DNA of 64,000 nucleotides from contig NZ_JAALGE010000003.1 in assembly GCF_011057645.1 (NCBI RefSeq), forward strand, positions 87,968-151,967, written 5' to 3'. The number at the start of each line of letters is the position of its first letter. Position 1 is the first letter of the stretch. Positions 54,951-63,892 of the stretch are shown piece by piece. Source of the stretch: Marisediminicola senii (lineage in GTDB: Bacteria; Actinomycetota; Actinomycetes; Actinomycetales; Microbacteriaceae). Made by a program: the position numbers and the translations under genes. Below the pieces are notes generated by a model. The model ran no database searches. It was not told the origin of the DNA and was given only the letters and a program-made list of their open reading frames with translations.

Positions 54951-56243
54951 TTATGCCGACCGGGCGACACCGCGATGGTCGTCCTGCCACAGCTCGACCT
55001 GCACCTGGATGGCCAGTTCCCGCAGCAGGCCGATATCGAACTCCGCGGCCGGACGCGGCGCGGCGTCGACGACGCTGAGCACGCCGATCGTCTGACCGGT
55101 AGCCGACTCGATGGGGAACGCGGCGAAGAAGCGGGGCAGCTCCCCGTCGGCCGTCGCGGCCGGTTCCCGCGCCCAGTCGTCGTGCATCGCGTCGCCGATC
55201 ACCGTGGCGGTGGTCGACAGGATCGCGCGGCTGCAGAACCGATCAGCCCTGGCCGTCGCCGGGAAGGACGATCCGGCGCTGGCCAGGTGCAGGAGGGCAT
55301 CGCGGTCGAGAACGGTGATGTGGGCGGAGTCGGTGTCGAAGGCGTCCCGTGCGCGATCGACGATGTACTGCAGGCGTGCGGCCATCGGGTCGTCGACCAT
55401 CGGGGCCGCGACGTGGCGCGGTGCCGCCTCTCCGGGGCCCGGCGTGTCGGTGGCCGCGGAATACCGGCCCCCTGGCCGGCGCGGACCGCACGGCAGCATC
55501 GGCACGATCCCCGCGCACAGCACGGTCGCCCACCGCACGTATTCGCCGGGCGAGCGGTGCCGGTCGATCCTCGATCGCCCACTGCGCGCTTCGATGGGCA
55601 CGAAGCAGGCACGCGGGTCGTCGGCGCAGAGCGCGGCGGTGATGTCGTTCAGCCGGTCCGCATGGGCTGCGGCCACCGATCCGAGCACGGAATCGAAGAT
55701 GTCGATGCTGCGGATGGGGGGAATGCCCGCCGCGACGAGCACGGCCCCGGTGTCGCTCGACCGGATGACGTCGATGACGGCGGCGTAGTCACGGCGCCAG
55801 TGGCGGGGGTTCGCGAGGTGGAGTGCCTCGTTGGCGCCGATGCACACCACGATGGCGTCGTACCGCCAGAGCTTCGCCTCGCGGAGGTGTCCGGGCAGGT
55901 CAGACAAGCGCATGTCGCTGTCGGCGATGAGGTCGACGGTCACTGCGCGGCCGGTGCGGGCCGTCATCGCCCTCGCCAAGGCACCGGGAAGAGCGAGGTC
56001 GTGGGTGTGAACGCCCCAGCCGACGGCGGGCCCCGATCCGACGATGAGCACCCGGTCGCCGTCTGGCCCCGCGGTGTGGCACTGCGGCGGGCCGGCGGGA
56101 CGCGGTATGCGGTGGCTGCGCCCCTCGGCATACGTGACCCACGCAGCCATGACGGGACTCAGTGCCCAGCGCGCGACGCCGGAGGGAAACCTGTATGGAG
56201 GCATTCGCGGGGTCTGGGCGAGAACCTTCGATACGCGGGTCAC
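54951..56243 (-). CDS. SGNH hydrolase-like domain fused to a GAF domain
   Basis: About 430 residues. The first half follows the SGNH-hydrolase layout: VLIVGSGPAVGWGV (block I, near 66-79), a hydrophobic block YDAIVVCIGANEAL (block III, G-x-N-E) and RIDRHRSPGEYVRWA (block V). But block I has GSG where GDS-type enzymes have the nucleophilic serine, and the aspartate before the histidine is two rather than three residues away, so activity is doubtful. The second half (about 275-425) is a GAF sensor domain with ITVLDRDALLHLASAG and FFAAFPIESATGQTIGVLSV. The start is uncertain: GTG 56243 or ATG 56204. A ligand-sensing role is inferred. Confidence 0.68.
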   Translation of the reverse strand: MTRVSKVLAQTPRMPPYRFPSGVARWALSPVMAAWVTYAEGRSHRIPRPAGPPQCHTAGPDGDRVLIVGSGPAVGWGVHTHDLALPGALARAMTARTGRAVTVDLIADSDMRLSDLPGHLREAKLWRYDAIVVCIGANEALHLANPRHWRRDYAAVIDVIRSSDTGAVLVAAGIPPIRSIDIFDSVLGSVAAAHADRLNDITAALCADDPRACFVPIEARSGRSRIDRHRSPGEYVRWATVLCAGIVPMLPCGPRRPGGRYSAATDTPGPGEAAPRHVAAPMVDDPMAARLQYIVDRARDAFDTDSAHITVLDRDALLHLASAGSSFPATARADRFCSRAILSTTATVIGDAMHDDWAREPAATADGELPRFFAAFPIESATGQTIGVLSVVDAAPRPAAEFDIGLLRELAIQVQVELWQDDHRGVARSA

Positions 56244-56388
56244 ATCGTGCCGCCCGCGCGTGCGGAGAAGTCGAGTGCCTGAGACATAGTCCCCCAACCA
56301 GTCGGCTCCAATTCTACCCGGGGCCGGCCGGCCCCCGGTCGGTGGCGAACCCCCACAACGGGCGTCGTGCGCATCAGCGCGGCTACCG

Positions 56389-56652
56389 CTACATCAGGCC
56401 GCCCTCTGGCCAGCGCTTGGTACGCCGACTGAGCAGACGACGCAGGCCGAGCACGATGCCGTAACCGATGCTGCCGACCCCGACGACGAGGAGCTCGAAG
56501 GAGAGACCCACCCCGCGCGACGACGCGGGCTCTGTGCTCGCCGCGACGAGGATCATGACGACGCTGCCGGCGAGCGCGAACGCCCCACCCAGGATGTAGA
56601 AGAACGGGCGCCAGCTCTCGGGCAGGGTCTGTTCACCTTCGGGTGCGGGCAC
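56389..56652 (-). CDS. Hypothetical two-span membrane protein
   Basis: An 87-residue protein with two hydrophobic segments, at about 16-37 and 52-72, and a basic C-terminus (RRLLSRRTKRW). The GTG start at 56652 (VPAPEGEQTLPESW) is chosen because earlier in-frame sequence is arginine-rich and unlike protein. It has no recognised family. It lies between the SGNH-GAF gene and the divergent AAA+ ATPase gene. Confidence 0.5.
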   Translation of the reverse strand: MPAPEGEQTLPESWRPFFYILGGAFALAGSVVMILVAASTEPASSRGVGLSFELLVVGVGSIGYGIVLGLRRLLSRRTKRWPEGGLM

Positions 56653-56860
56653 GTGGTTCCGTCCGGTCGGTGTGCGGGTGTCGAATGCACAGCCTACGGA
56701 CCGGCGCACCCGGCCACTCGAACCCTGCGGCTGGAGGCGCTGTCGGGGCTGGCGACAGGCCGTCTCGTCTGGTTGGCCATCCCATTCGACACGCGCATAA
56801 TTGCTTGCCACGACCGCTGCGAATCCGCCCCGGGTGGTCTACCCGTCACAGGAGATGCTC

Positions 56861-57871
56861 ATGGCCACCAGCCGCAACCCGATCGATGACCTGCGCGAAT
56901 CGCTGGGCCACCTCGCGGGGCAGATCAAGTTGCCGGGATCGGAGCGAGTCGAGGAGCTGGTCACCGGGCGCGCCAGGTCGACCAGGCCGCTCGCCGAGGT
57001 GCAGGCGGAGCTCGACGGCCTGGTGGGCCTGGAGACGGTCAAGGAGCAGGTGCGGGCGCTGGTCGCCTTCCTCCAGGTGCAGGCCAGCCGCAAGTCGCAC
57101 GGCCTCCCCGAGGTGGCCACCTCACAGCACCTCGTCTTTCTGGGCAACCCGGGCACGGGCAAGACCACCGTGGCGCGGCTCCTCGCCGAGATGTACCGCG
57201 CCGTCGGGCTGCTGCAGAAGGGCCACCTGGTCGAGGTGGACAGGTCGGCGCTGGTCGGGCAGTACGTGGGCGCCACCGCCATCAAGACCGACCGGGTGAT
57301 CCGTCGCGCCCTCGACGGGGTTCTGTTCATCGATGAGGCATACGCCCTCTCGCCGGAAGACGGACGCATGGACTTCGGTCCGGAGGCCATCGAGATACTG
57401 CTCAAGCGGATGGAGGACCACCGCCACCGCCTGGTCGTCATCGTGGCCGGCTACCCGCGGCTGATGGAATCGTTCCTGCTCTCCAACCCCGGGTTGCGGT
57501 CACGCTTCGCACGGGAGATCTCGTTTCCCGACTATTCGGTCGACGAACTGGAGGCGATCTTCAGCAAGATGCTGGCCCAGCACCAGTACCTCCTCCAGCC
57601 GGGCGCAGAGCACGTGCTCCGCCGTATCCTCAGCGGCCTGCACGCCGGCGAGGCATCGGGCAACGCGCGCTTCGCTCGCACGCTCTTCGAGCAGTCGCTC
57701 AACCGCCAGGCGCTCCGGCTGTCCCTCGACGGGGAACGCAGCCTCGACGACCTCGACCGGGATGCCGTGATGACACTGACCGCGGATGACCTCGGTGGCG
57801 CGGCGAGCGCCCTCGGCGAAGGACCGCCAGCAGACCCGTCGCCGTCGCGCTGGTGGCGTTGGCTGGGCTGA
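56861..57871 (+). CDS. AAA+ ATPase, CbxX/CfxQ family
   Basis: A 336-residue AAA+ ATPase. After a helical N-terminal 50 residues comes the core: Walker [10 protein letters not shown] at 95-103, Walker [11 protein letters not shown], the aromatic pore-type loop VGQYVGATA and the arginine finger GLRSRF. It is closest to CbxX-type ATPases, which remodel Rubisco in autotrophs; in actinobacteria relatives such as EccA act in type VII secretion, but no ESX gene is near. GGAG six bases before the ATG at 56861 fixes the start. Partner unknown. Confidence 0.85.
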   Translation: MATSRNPIDDLRESLGHLAGQIKLPGSERVEELVTGRARSTRPLAEVQAELDGLVGLETVKEQVRALVAFLQVQASRKSHGLPEVATSQHLVFLGNPGTGKTTVARLLAEMYRAVGLLQKGHLVEVDRSALVGQYVGATAIKTDRVIRRALDGVLFIDEAYALSPEDGRMDFGPEAIEILLKRMEDHRHRLVVIVAGYPRLMESFLLSNPGLRSRFAREISFPDYSVDELEAIFSKMLAQHQYLLQPGAEHVLRRILSGLHAGEASGNARFARTLFEQSLNRQALRLSLDGERSLDDLDRDAVMTLTADDLGGAASALGEGPPADPSPSRWWRWLG

Positions 57872-57896
57872 GCGACGAGCTTCGGGCAGTCGCCGG

Positions 57897-58286
57897 TCAG
57901 GACGTGACTTCGTTCGCCAGCGCGGCCAGCACCGTGGTGAGTTTCTGCAGCAGCGGCCCGGCATCGCCGAGGTCGAACGCCTGCGCGAGGTCCACCGGCG
58001 GGCGATAGGCCAGCTTTGTGACGCCCTGGTCGTCCCACAGCAGGATCCGCAGCGGAAGGTCGAGCCCCACCCGGGGGTCGAGGCGCATGAGGGGTGTTCC
58101 CGCCACCGGATTGCCCAGGATCGCCACGACTTCATCCGGGAGTTCGAGCCCTACCTCCCGTGCTGCGGCGGCGTGGTCGATGACCGCGAAGATGCGTACG
58201 TCGTGTTCGTCGGCGGCCGTCCTCAGCCGGTCCAGTGCGTCGCCGACCGACCCGTCGACGTCGTGCGTGGTGAGTCCAGCAGCCAT
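57897..58286 (-). CDS. DUF302 protein
   Basis: A 129-residue protein of the DUF302 family, with SVGDALDRLRTAADEHDVRI, FAVIDHAAAAREVGLELP, AILGNPVAGTPLMRLDPRVG and LDLPLRILLWDDQGVTKLAY, the well-conserved core. GGAGG five bases before the ATG at 58286 sets the start. Function is unknown; the fold is a small alpha/beta domain sometimes found near copper or redox genes. It is in line with the unknown gene upstream, 55 bases away. Confidence 0.88.
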   Translation of the reverse strand: MAAGLTTHDVDGSVGDALDRLRTAADEHDVRIFAVIDHAAAAREVGLELPDEVVAILGNPVAGTPLMRLDPRVGLDLPLRILLWDDQGVTKLAYRPPVDLAQAFDLGDAGPLLQKLTTVLAALANEVTS

Positions 58287-58341
58287 CGAGTCCTCCATTT
58301 GTGATCCGTCCACCCGAAGCATGGGGCCTATCGGCACGCCG

Positions 58342-58803
58342 TCAATACTCATTCTTGATGACGAAGTACGACCCGCGGATGATGCCAGCGAGCGTTGACT
58401 TCTGGCGCGCGAACCGGAATGCAGCGAGCTCGTCTGGCACCTCCATTCCCTCCGACAGCTTGAATCCCACGGCGCGCTTGCCCGCGGCATCGATCGCGTA
58501 CATGACATTGACCGACAGTCCGCTGGCGTAGAAGACATACGCGAAGCGGGTGCCATCCACCACGAACTCGGTCGCTTCGATGGCGGGGGACGCGATCGTG
58601 ATCCCGCGTTCCCGCGAGAGGATGCCGTGTACCCAGTCGATCGCGCCGGTCGCGTCACGTGCCGGCTCCACGGTGAAGACGTGGTCGTACTTGTTTCTGA
58701 AGTAGCGCGCCTCGTTCGCGCGCAGCCCGGCGAGGGCGTCTCCTACTGGTGATGATTCGAGTCCGACCGGTGACACGGTGGCGAAATCGACGACGTACGA
58801 CAT
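58342..58803 (-). CDS. Hypothetical protein
   Basis: A 153-residue protein I do not recognise. It has no signal peptide or membrane helix. Notable stretches are RANEARYFRNKYDHVFTVEP, AIDWVHGILSRERGITI, VDGTRFAYVFYASGLSVNVM and a tail STLAGIIRGSYFVIKNEY. The start is the ATG at 58803 with GGGG upstream; another ATG lies nine bases earlier. It is probably cotranscribed with DUF302 and divergent from the GH3 gene. Confidence 0.6.
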   Translation of the reverse strand: MSYVVDFATVSPVGLESSPVGDALAGLRANEARYFRNKYDHVFTVEPARDATGAIDWVHGILSRERGITIASPAIEATEFVVDGTRFAYVFYASGLSVNVMYAIDAAGKRAVGFKLSEGMEVPDELAAFRFARQKSTLAGIIRGSYFVIKNEY

Positions 58804-58948
58804 GTGGTGCATCCCCTTTTCTCGTGCCGGCCAGGGCAGCCCGGCGATGGCCCCAATGTACTGACGGTCGCCACGGCATGCTTCTCGAAAACTGACCGCT
58901 GACGCGGCGGTGACATCATGTCGGCGCGAAGAGCGCACACTTCTCTAC

Positions 58949-61204
58949 ATGACATCGACTGCAGGGCGTCGGGCCGTTCGGGCATTGACGCGGCGCACCC
59001 GTCTCGCATCGCGGGCGTCGACGGGTGCGGCGCGTGCGGCGCGTGCGGACCGCGGTGCCTTCGACGAGGCAGTGCGGTCGATCAGGGCGGGCTCGCTCAC
59101 CGCAGACGGTGCCGCGGGCCACCTCCTCGCGCGACTGACCGATCGCGAGCTCGTCGGGCTTCTCGACGGCGACTCCCCGCGCCTGCTGCTGCCGTTCATC
59201 CCGGTGCTGCTCGGTCGGCGGCCGTTCGTGGCGGGGGCGGTGCCCCGGCTCGGTATTCCGGGTATCCGGTTCAGCGACGGTACCCGCGGCGTGGTGATCG
59301 GTGCCTCCACCGCGTTTCCCGTCACGATCGCGCGGGCCGCGACGTGGGACCCGGCACTCGAGGAGAGGGTCGGCCGCGCGATCGGACTCGAGACCAGGGC
59401 CCGGGGAGCGAACTACTCGGCCTCCGTCTGCGTCAACCTGCTGCGCCATCCGGCCTGGGGCAGGGCGCAGGAATCCTACGGCGACGATCCGCTGCTCACC
59501 GGGCAGCTGGGGGCGGCGATGACCCGGGGCGTCCGCGTCAACGTGATGGCCTGCGTCAAGCACTTCGCGCTCAACTCGATGGAGAACGAGCGGTTCGAGG
59601 TCGATGTCACGGTCGACGAGCACGCCCTGCACGAGGTGTACCTCCCGCAGTTCAAGGCCGTGGTGGATGCCGGTGCCGACTCGATCATGAGTGCATACAA
59701 CCGCGTGCGCGGCGACTACATGGACGTGAACCGCGCCCTGCTCACCGACGTACTGCGGCGCGAGTGGGGCTTCACCGGATTCGTGACCAGCGACTGGGTG
59801 TTCGGAACCCACGACGCGGTCGCCAGCCTCGAGGCGGGAATGGACATCGAGATGCCGTTGCGGCTGATTCGGGCCCGCGACCTGCCGCCCGCGATCCGGA
59901 GTGGCGGAGTGGCCCGCGACCTCGTGCTGCGATCTGCGCGCCGCATCCTGAGCACCTCTCTCTCCCACGCGGCGGCCCGTGAGCCCGCCGAGCCGACCGG
60001 CACCGTGATCGCCTCGCCGGCGCATCGCGCGCTCGCCCGCCAGGCAGCCGAGGAATCGATGGTGCTGCTGAAGAACGACCCGGTAGGACCAGCGCCGTTG
60101 CTGCCGCTCTCCCCCGGCATCCGCCGCCTCGCCGTCGTCGGTCGACTCGCGAACAGGGCGAACCTCGGCGACCACGGGTCGTCGCGGGTTCGGCCACCCT
60201 CGACGGTGTCTCCGCTGCAGGGGTTGCGTGAGGCGCTGCCGGCGGCACACGTCACGACCGCGTCGGGTGAGGATGCCCCGGCCGCCGCCGCACTCGCTGC
60301 CGCAGCGGAGGTGGCGGTCGTGGTTGTCGGCCTCGACCAGCACGACGAGGGCGAGTCGGTGGTGACCGGCGGCGTCGACGTCGGGGTGCTAGGTCGCGGG
60401 TTCCATTCCGGCCTGTCGCGGCGAACGCTGACCGGCCTCGCGCACGTGGCATCCCGGTTCGTGCGCGGGGGTGACCGCGCCTCGCTGGAGCTGCGCCCCG
60501 AAGACGTGCGCCTCATCCGTGCGGTCGTCGCCGCCAACCCGCGCACCGTCGTCGTGCTCGTCGGGGGAAGCGCCATCCTCACGGAGGGGTGGCGGCACAG
60601 CGTGCCCGCGCTGCTTATCGCCTGGTACGGCGGCATGGAGGGCGGCCACGCTCTCGCCCGCGTACTGACCGGCGAGGCGGAGCCGGGCGGTCGGCTGCCA
60701 TTCGTGCTGCCGACCGACGCCGCCCACCTTCCGCCGTTCGACAGCGCGGCGAAGGCCGTCGTGTACGACGACCGCTGGGGGCAGCGCCGGCTGGACGCCG
60801 AGGGCAATGTTCCTGCGTTCCCGTTCGGGTTCGGACTCGGCTACACGACGTTCGATTGCCGGCTGCTCGAGCACTCGTTCGATGACTCGGGCGGCTGGGC
60901 GAACGTGCTCGTGACCAACACGGGCGAACGGACGGGCTCGACCGTCGTGCAGGTCTATGCCGCCGACCTGTCACGCGTCAGGCCGATCGCCCAGCTGCTG
61001 GGGTTTCAGAAGGTCGCGCTGCCGCCGGGGGCGCAGGTGACCGCCCGGGTCAGGCTCGACGCCGGGCCCACGCTGCAGCGCGACCCGGAATCCCGCCGCT
61101 GGTCGCCGCGCGGGGGCGACTGGGCCGTACTCACCGCTCAGCACAGCCCGGACGGCTGGGCCGGCGCGGTGCCGTTGCGGCGCGCGGCCGACGATCCCGT
61201 CTGA
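58949..61204 (+). CDS. Glycoside hydrolase family 3 beta-glucosidase-like
   Basis: A 751-residue GH3 enzyme. The N-terminal barrel has the substrate block VMACVKHFALNSMENERFEV and the nucleophile Asp282 in GFVTSDWVFGTHDA. The second domain starts near QAAEESMVLLKND and has VVVVGLDQHDEGESV, where the glutamate of the typical acid/base segment may lie. The C-terminal fibronectin-like domain follows PFGFGLGYTTFDC. No signal peptide is seen; the basic first 35 residues are unusual. It probably splits beta-glucosides in the cytosol. The start has no good ribosome site. Confidence 0.88.
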   Translation: MTSTAGRRAVRALTRRTRLASRASTGAARAARADRGAFDEAVRSIRAGSLTADGAAGHLLARLTDRELVGLLDGDSPRLLLPFIPVLLGRRPFVAGAVPRLGIPGIRFSDGTRGVVIGASTAFPVTIARAATWDPALEERVGRAIGLETRARGANYSASVCVNLLRHPAWGRAQESYGDDPLLTGQLGAAMTRGVRVNVMACVKHFALNSMENERFEVDVTVDEHALHEVYLPQFKAVVDAGADSIMSAYNRVRGDYMDVNRALLTDVLRREWGFTGFVTSDWVFGTHDAVASLEAGMDIEMPLRLIRARDLPPAIRSGGVARDLVLRSARRILSTSLSHAAAREPAEPTGTVIASPAHRALARQAAEESMVLLKNDPVGPAPLLPLSPGIRRLAVVGRLANRANLGDHGSSRVRPPSTVSPLQGLREALPAAHVTTASGEDAPAAAALAAAAEVAVVVVGLDQHDEGESVVTGGVDVGVLGRGFHSGLSRRTLTGLAHVASRFVRGGDRASLELRPEDVRLIRAVVAANPRTVVVLVGGSAILTEGWRHSVPALLIAWYGGMEGGHALARVLTGEAEPGGRLPFVLPTDAAHLPPFDSAAKAVVYDDRWGQRRLDAEGNVPAFPFGFGLGYTTFDCRLLEHSFDDSGGWANVLVTNTGERTGSTVVQVYAADLSRVRPIAQLLGFQKVALPPGAQVTARVRLDAGPTLQRDPESRRWSPRGGDWAVLTAQHSPDGWAGAVPLRRAADDPV

Positions 61205-61247
61205 GAACGAGGGAGCGCCCAGGGGAACAGGGTGCGCCGGCCAGCGG

Positions 61248-62726
61248 TCACCCGGGGAGGGTGGGCAGTGGCGCGGAGAGCTCCTCGACGTGCACCAGCA
61301 GTTCGTCGTCGCCCCGGAGCATGGCCCGGATCAACCGCCGCGCCTCCCACCTCGGCGACAGCGGCTGCTGGTCGCGCCGCAGTACGAGGTCGCCGGTCGG
61401 GGTCTCGTAGCGCCTGCGGAGGTCGTCCACTTCTTCACCACGGAGCAGGGCGACCGTGCTGCCCGCCGCCGGGTCGACGATGCGCACCAGCGACGTCGGG
61501 CCGGTCAGGTCCGACGCGACGAGGCGCTGTTCGCTGGCGGAGAGGATGGTCTTCTGCGCGGCCCTGGTCACGACGAGCGGGCGGGACGGGCCGTCGAGAA
61601 CTGTGGCCAGAACGTCGGCCGCGGCATCCGGTCGCCCTATTCTTCGCGCCGCTGCCTGCATGCGCTGCAGGCGCCCCGGTTCGCGCAACACCTGGTCGAT
61701 CTTCCAGCCGATGGTGGCGGCGGTGTTGCAGCGCACCGCTGCGCCCTGCTCCATGAGGTAGTCGCCGTTGCGCACTTCCTGCCCCGGGATGGAGTTCACG
61801 AGCACCATGGGCAACCCCGCCGCCATGCATTCCGACGACGACAACCCGCCTGGCTTGCCCACGAACAGGTCGGAGCTGCGCAGCAGCTGCGGCATCTCGG
61901 AGGTGAACCCGAGCACGCGGTATCGATCGCCCGCCGGCGCCACCAGCGTCTCGATGCGGCGCCGCAGCTCGTCGTTGCGACCGCAGACGATCGTGGCGGT
62001 GAAGTCGGAGCGCATGTGCATGGTCTGCCGCACCACGGCGACGGCGTAGTCGCCACCGGAAGCGCCGGCCGAGATGAGCAGCATCGGGGGTTCGCCCGCG
62101 TTCGCTTCGCGTGGCTCGTGCGGCTCGCGTGGCTCGGGCGGTGGGGCGGAGATCGGGATGCCGCTTGCCGTGACTCGATCGCGCGGCAGGCCGAGCGCGG
62201 TCAGCTCGACCCTGCCCTCCTCCCTCGCGACGAAGAGCGCGTGGAATGCTCCGGTCAGCCACAGGCCCTGGAAGTCGTAATCGGTCGTGACGACGGCCGT
62301 CCTGGCGTCGATCACGCCGCGCATGAGGAGTGATGCGAGCAACTGGGCGGGGAGGAAGTGCGTGCAGATGATCACGGTCGGCTGGAACCGCTTGATCGCG
62401 CCGACCACCGGCATTGCGTTCGCCCGCGTCCACGGGTCGATCGGGCCGCGACGGCGAAAGGGTGGGTCGCTGATGTCGTAGCCCCACTCGATCAGCCACG
62501 GGAGGTCTTCGACGAGCACGAAGTAGCCCTTGCCGAGCACGTCGCGATAGAGCGGGCTGCTGGTCTGCAGAACATCGAGCACCTGCACTTCGGTGATGTC
62601 ATCGCGCGTCGCGCACGCCTGTTGCACCGCTGCTGCGGCGCTGTTGTGACCCGCTCCGACCCCGGCCGACAGGATGAGAACGCGCTCGCCGCCGGCATCG
62701 GGGATTCGTTTCGACGACATGCGCAT
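61248..62726 (-). CDS. MGDG synthase-like glycosyltransferase (GT28)
   Basis: A 492-residue GT-B glycosyltransferase. The N-terminal MGDG-synthase domain has VLILSAGVGAGHNSAAAAVQ, and IICTHFLPAQLLASLLMRG and VVTTDYDFQGLWL, the lipid-acceptor half. The donor half has LLISAGASGGDYAVAV, VLGFTSEMPQLLRSSDLFVG and the UDP-sugar motif KPGGLSSSECMAAGLPMVL. Enzymes of this type glycosylate diacylglycerol. The last 110 residues are an extra domain of unknown role. The start is ATG 62726 or 62720. It converges on the GH3 gene. Confidence 0.83.
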   Translation of the reverse strand: MRMSSKRIPDAGGERVLILSAGVGAGHNSAAAAVQQACATRDDITEVQVLDVLQTSSPLYRDVLGKGYFVLVEDLPWLIEWGYDISDPPFRRRGPIDPWTRANAMPVVGAIKRFQPTVIICTHFLPAQLLASLLMRGVIDARTAVVTTDYDFQGLWLTGAFHALFVAREEGRVELTALGLPRDRVTASGIPISAPPPEPREPHEPREANAGEPPMLLISAGASGGDYAVAVVRQTMHMRSDFTATIVCGRNDELRRRIETLVAPAGDRYRVLGFTSEMPQLLRSSDLFVGKPGGLSSSECMAAGLPMVLVNSIPGQEVRNGDYLMEQGAAVRCNTAATIGWKIDQVLREPGRLQRMQAAARRIGRPDAAADVLATVLDGPSRPLVVTRAAQKTILSASEQRLVASDLTGPTSLVRIVDPAAGSTVALLRGEEVDDLRRRYETPTGDLVLRRDQQPLSPRWEARRLIRAMLRGDDELLVHVEELSAPLPTLPG

Positions 62727-62796
62727 GGGGAGAGGGTAGCGGGAGGCCAGGGCCGACTCTGCGCCGGTACGTCGCAATGTGGGCTGCGGAGCAGGG

Positions 62797-63234
62797 TCAG
62801 TCGGTGGGTGGCCGGCGGAGCTGCTTGATATTGGTGCGCACCTGCTTGCCTTTCAGGCGCCGCTCCTTCGAACCGCGACTCGGTCTGGTCGGGCGGCGCT
62901 TCGGTGGCGGTGGCTGCAGGGCGGCGGCCACCTCGGCGGCGAGTCGATCGCGCGCGGCATCGCGGTTGCGCAATTGTTCACGATTCTCGGATGCCGCGAC
63001 CGTCAGCACCCCGTCGACGAGGCGTGCACCCAACCGGTCGAGCAGCCGCTCGCGGTGATACGGAGACAGCACGCGGGAGCTCGCGGGATGCCACGAGAGC
63101 TCGACGCGGGAGTCGGTGGTGTTGACCCCCTGTCCCCCGGGCCCCGACGATCGAGAGAACCGCCACGACAGCTCGGCATGGGGAATCGTCAGGCTCGCCG
63201 TGACACGCAGGCCTGGGCGGTTCGGAACGGGCAT
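62797..63234 (-). CDS. arfB: Ribosome-rescue factor ArfB/peptidyl-tRNA hydrolase
   Basis: A 145-residue release-factor-like protein that frees ribosomes stalled at the end of broken messages. The GGQ catalytic motif is at 33-35 in RSSGPGGQGVNTTDSRVEL. The C-terminal tail is basic and runs SKERRLKGKQVRTNIKQLRR, the segment that enters the empty mRNA channel. There is no codon-recognition domain, as expected. The ATG is at 63234. Confidence 0.93.
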   Translation of the reverse strand: MPVPNRPGLRVTASLTIPHAELSWRFSRSSGPGGQGVNTTDSRVELSWHPASSRVLSPYHRERLLDRLGARLVDGVLTVAASENREQLRNRDAARDRLAAEVAAALQPPPPKRRPTRPSRGSKERRLKGKQVRTNIKQLRRPPTD

Positions 63235-63400
63235 GGGTCAATCATGCTCCGCCGTGTCGACGGCGATGCTGCGCCGGCAGCACTGAAACGCGGTCTGGCA
63301 GGTAGGTGTCGGAGTGGTGCGTATCGGCGGTGCTTGTCCGCGGTGGAGTGTCGGCGGTGCATGACACGATCCGCAGGACGGAGTAGCGGCGGGAGGCGGC

Positions 63401-63889
63401 ATGCGGGGCGAGGCGAGCGTGCTTCACGCCGATCTCGACGCGTTCTACGCATCGGTCGAGCAGCGGGATACTCCCGCTCTGCGTGGCAGGCCGGTGATCG
63501 TCGGTGGCGGTGTCGTGCTGGCGGCGAGTTACGAAGCGAAGGCGCGCGGGGTGCGTACCGCGATGGGCGGGCGGCAGGCGCGCGACCTGTGCCCTGACGC
63601 GGTGGTCGTGCCGCCCCGCATGGACGTCTATTCGGCGGCCAGCCGCGACGTGTTCGCGATCTTTCGTGACACGACGCCGCTGGTGGAGGGGCTATCGATC
63701 GACGAGGCGTTCCTCGAAGTCGGCGGCCTCCGGCGCATCGCGGGCACCCCGGAGCAGGTGGCGGAGCGATTGCGCGCGCGGGTGCGCGCGGAGGTCGGGC
63801 TCGTCATCTCGGTCGGCGTAGCGCGAACGAAATTCCTCGCCAAGGTCGCGAGCGCCGTCAGCAAGCCCGACGGGCTCCTAGATGAGTGA
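63401..63889 (+). pseudogene. dinB: DNA polymerase IV, truncated by an IS insertion
   Basis: The first 160 or so residues of a Y-family translesion polymerase are intact: VLHADLDAFYASVEQRD (metal aspartates), GGGVVLAASYEAKARGVRTA, SIDEAFLEV (catalytic Asp-Glu) and SVGVARTKFLAKVASAVSKP. After SKPDGLL the frame runs into LDE and a stop, where DinB proteins continue for another 180 to 240 residues. The following bases are the end of an IS982-type transposase gene on the other strand. So the gene is interrupted, and the rest may lie beyond the right edge. Two TCGGCGGTGC repeats lie upstream at 63324 and 63351; no LexA box is seen. Confidence 0.88.
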
Positions 63890-63892
63890 GTC

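Noticed and set aside
56861..57871. CbxX-type ATPase as a Rubisco activase or type VII secretion EccA
   Set aside because: No Rubisco or ESX gene lies nearby, so only the ATPase family is named.
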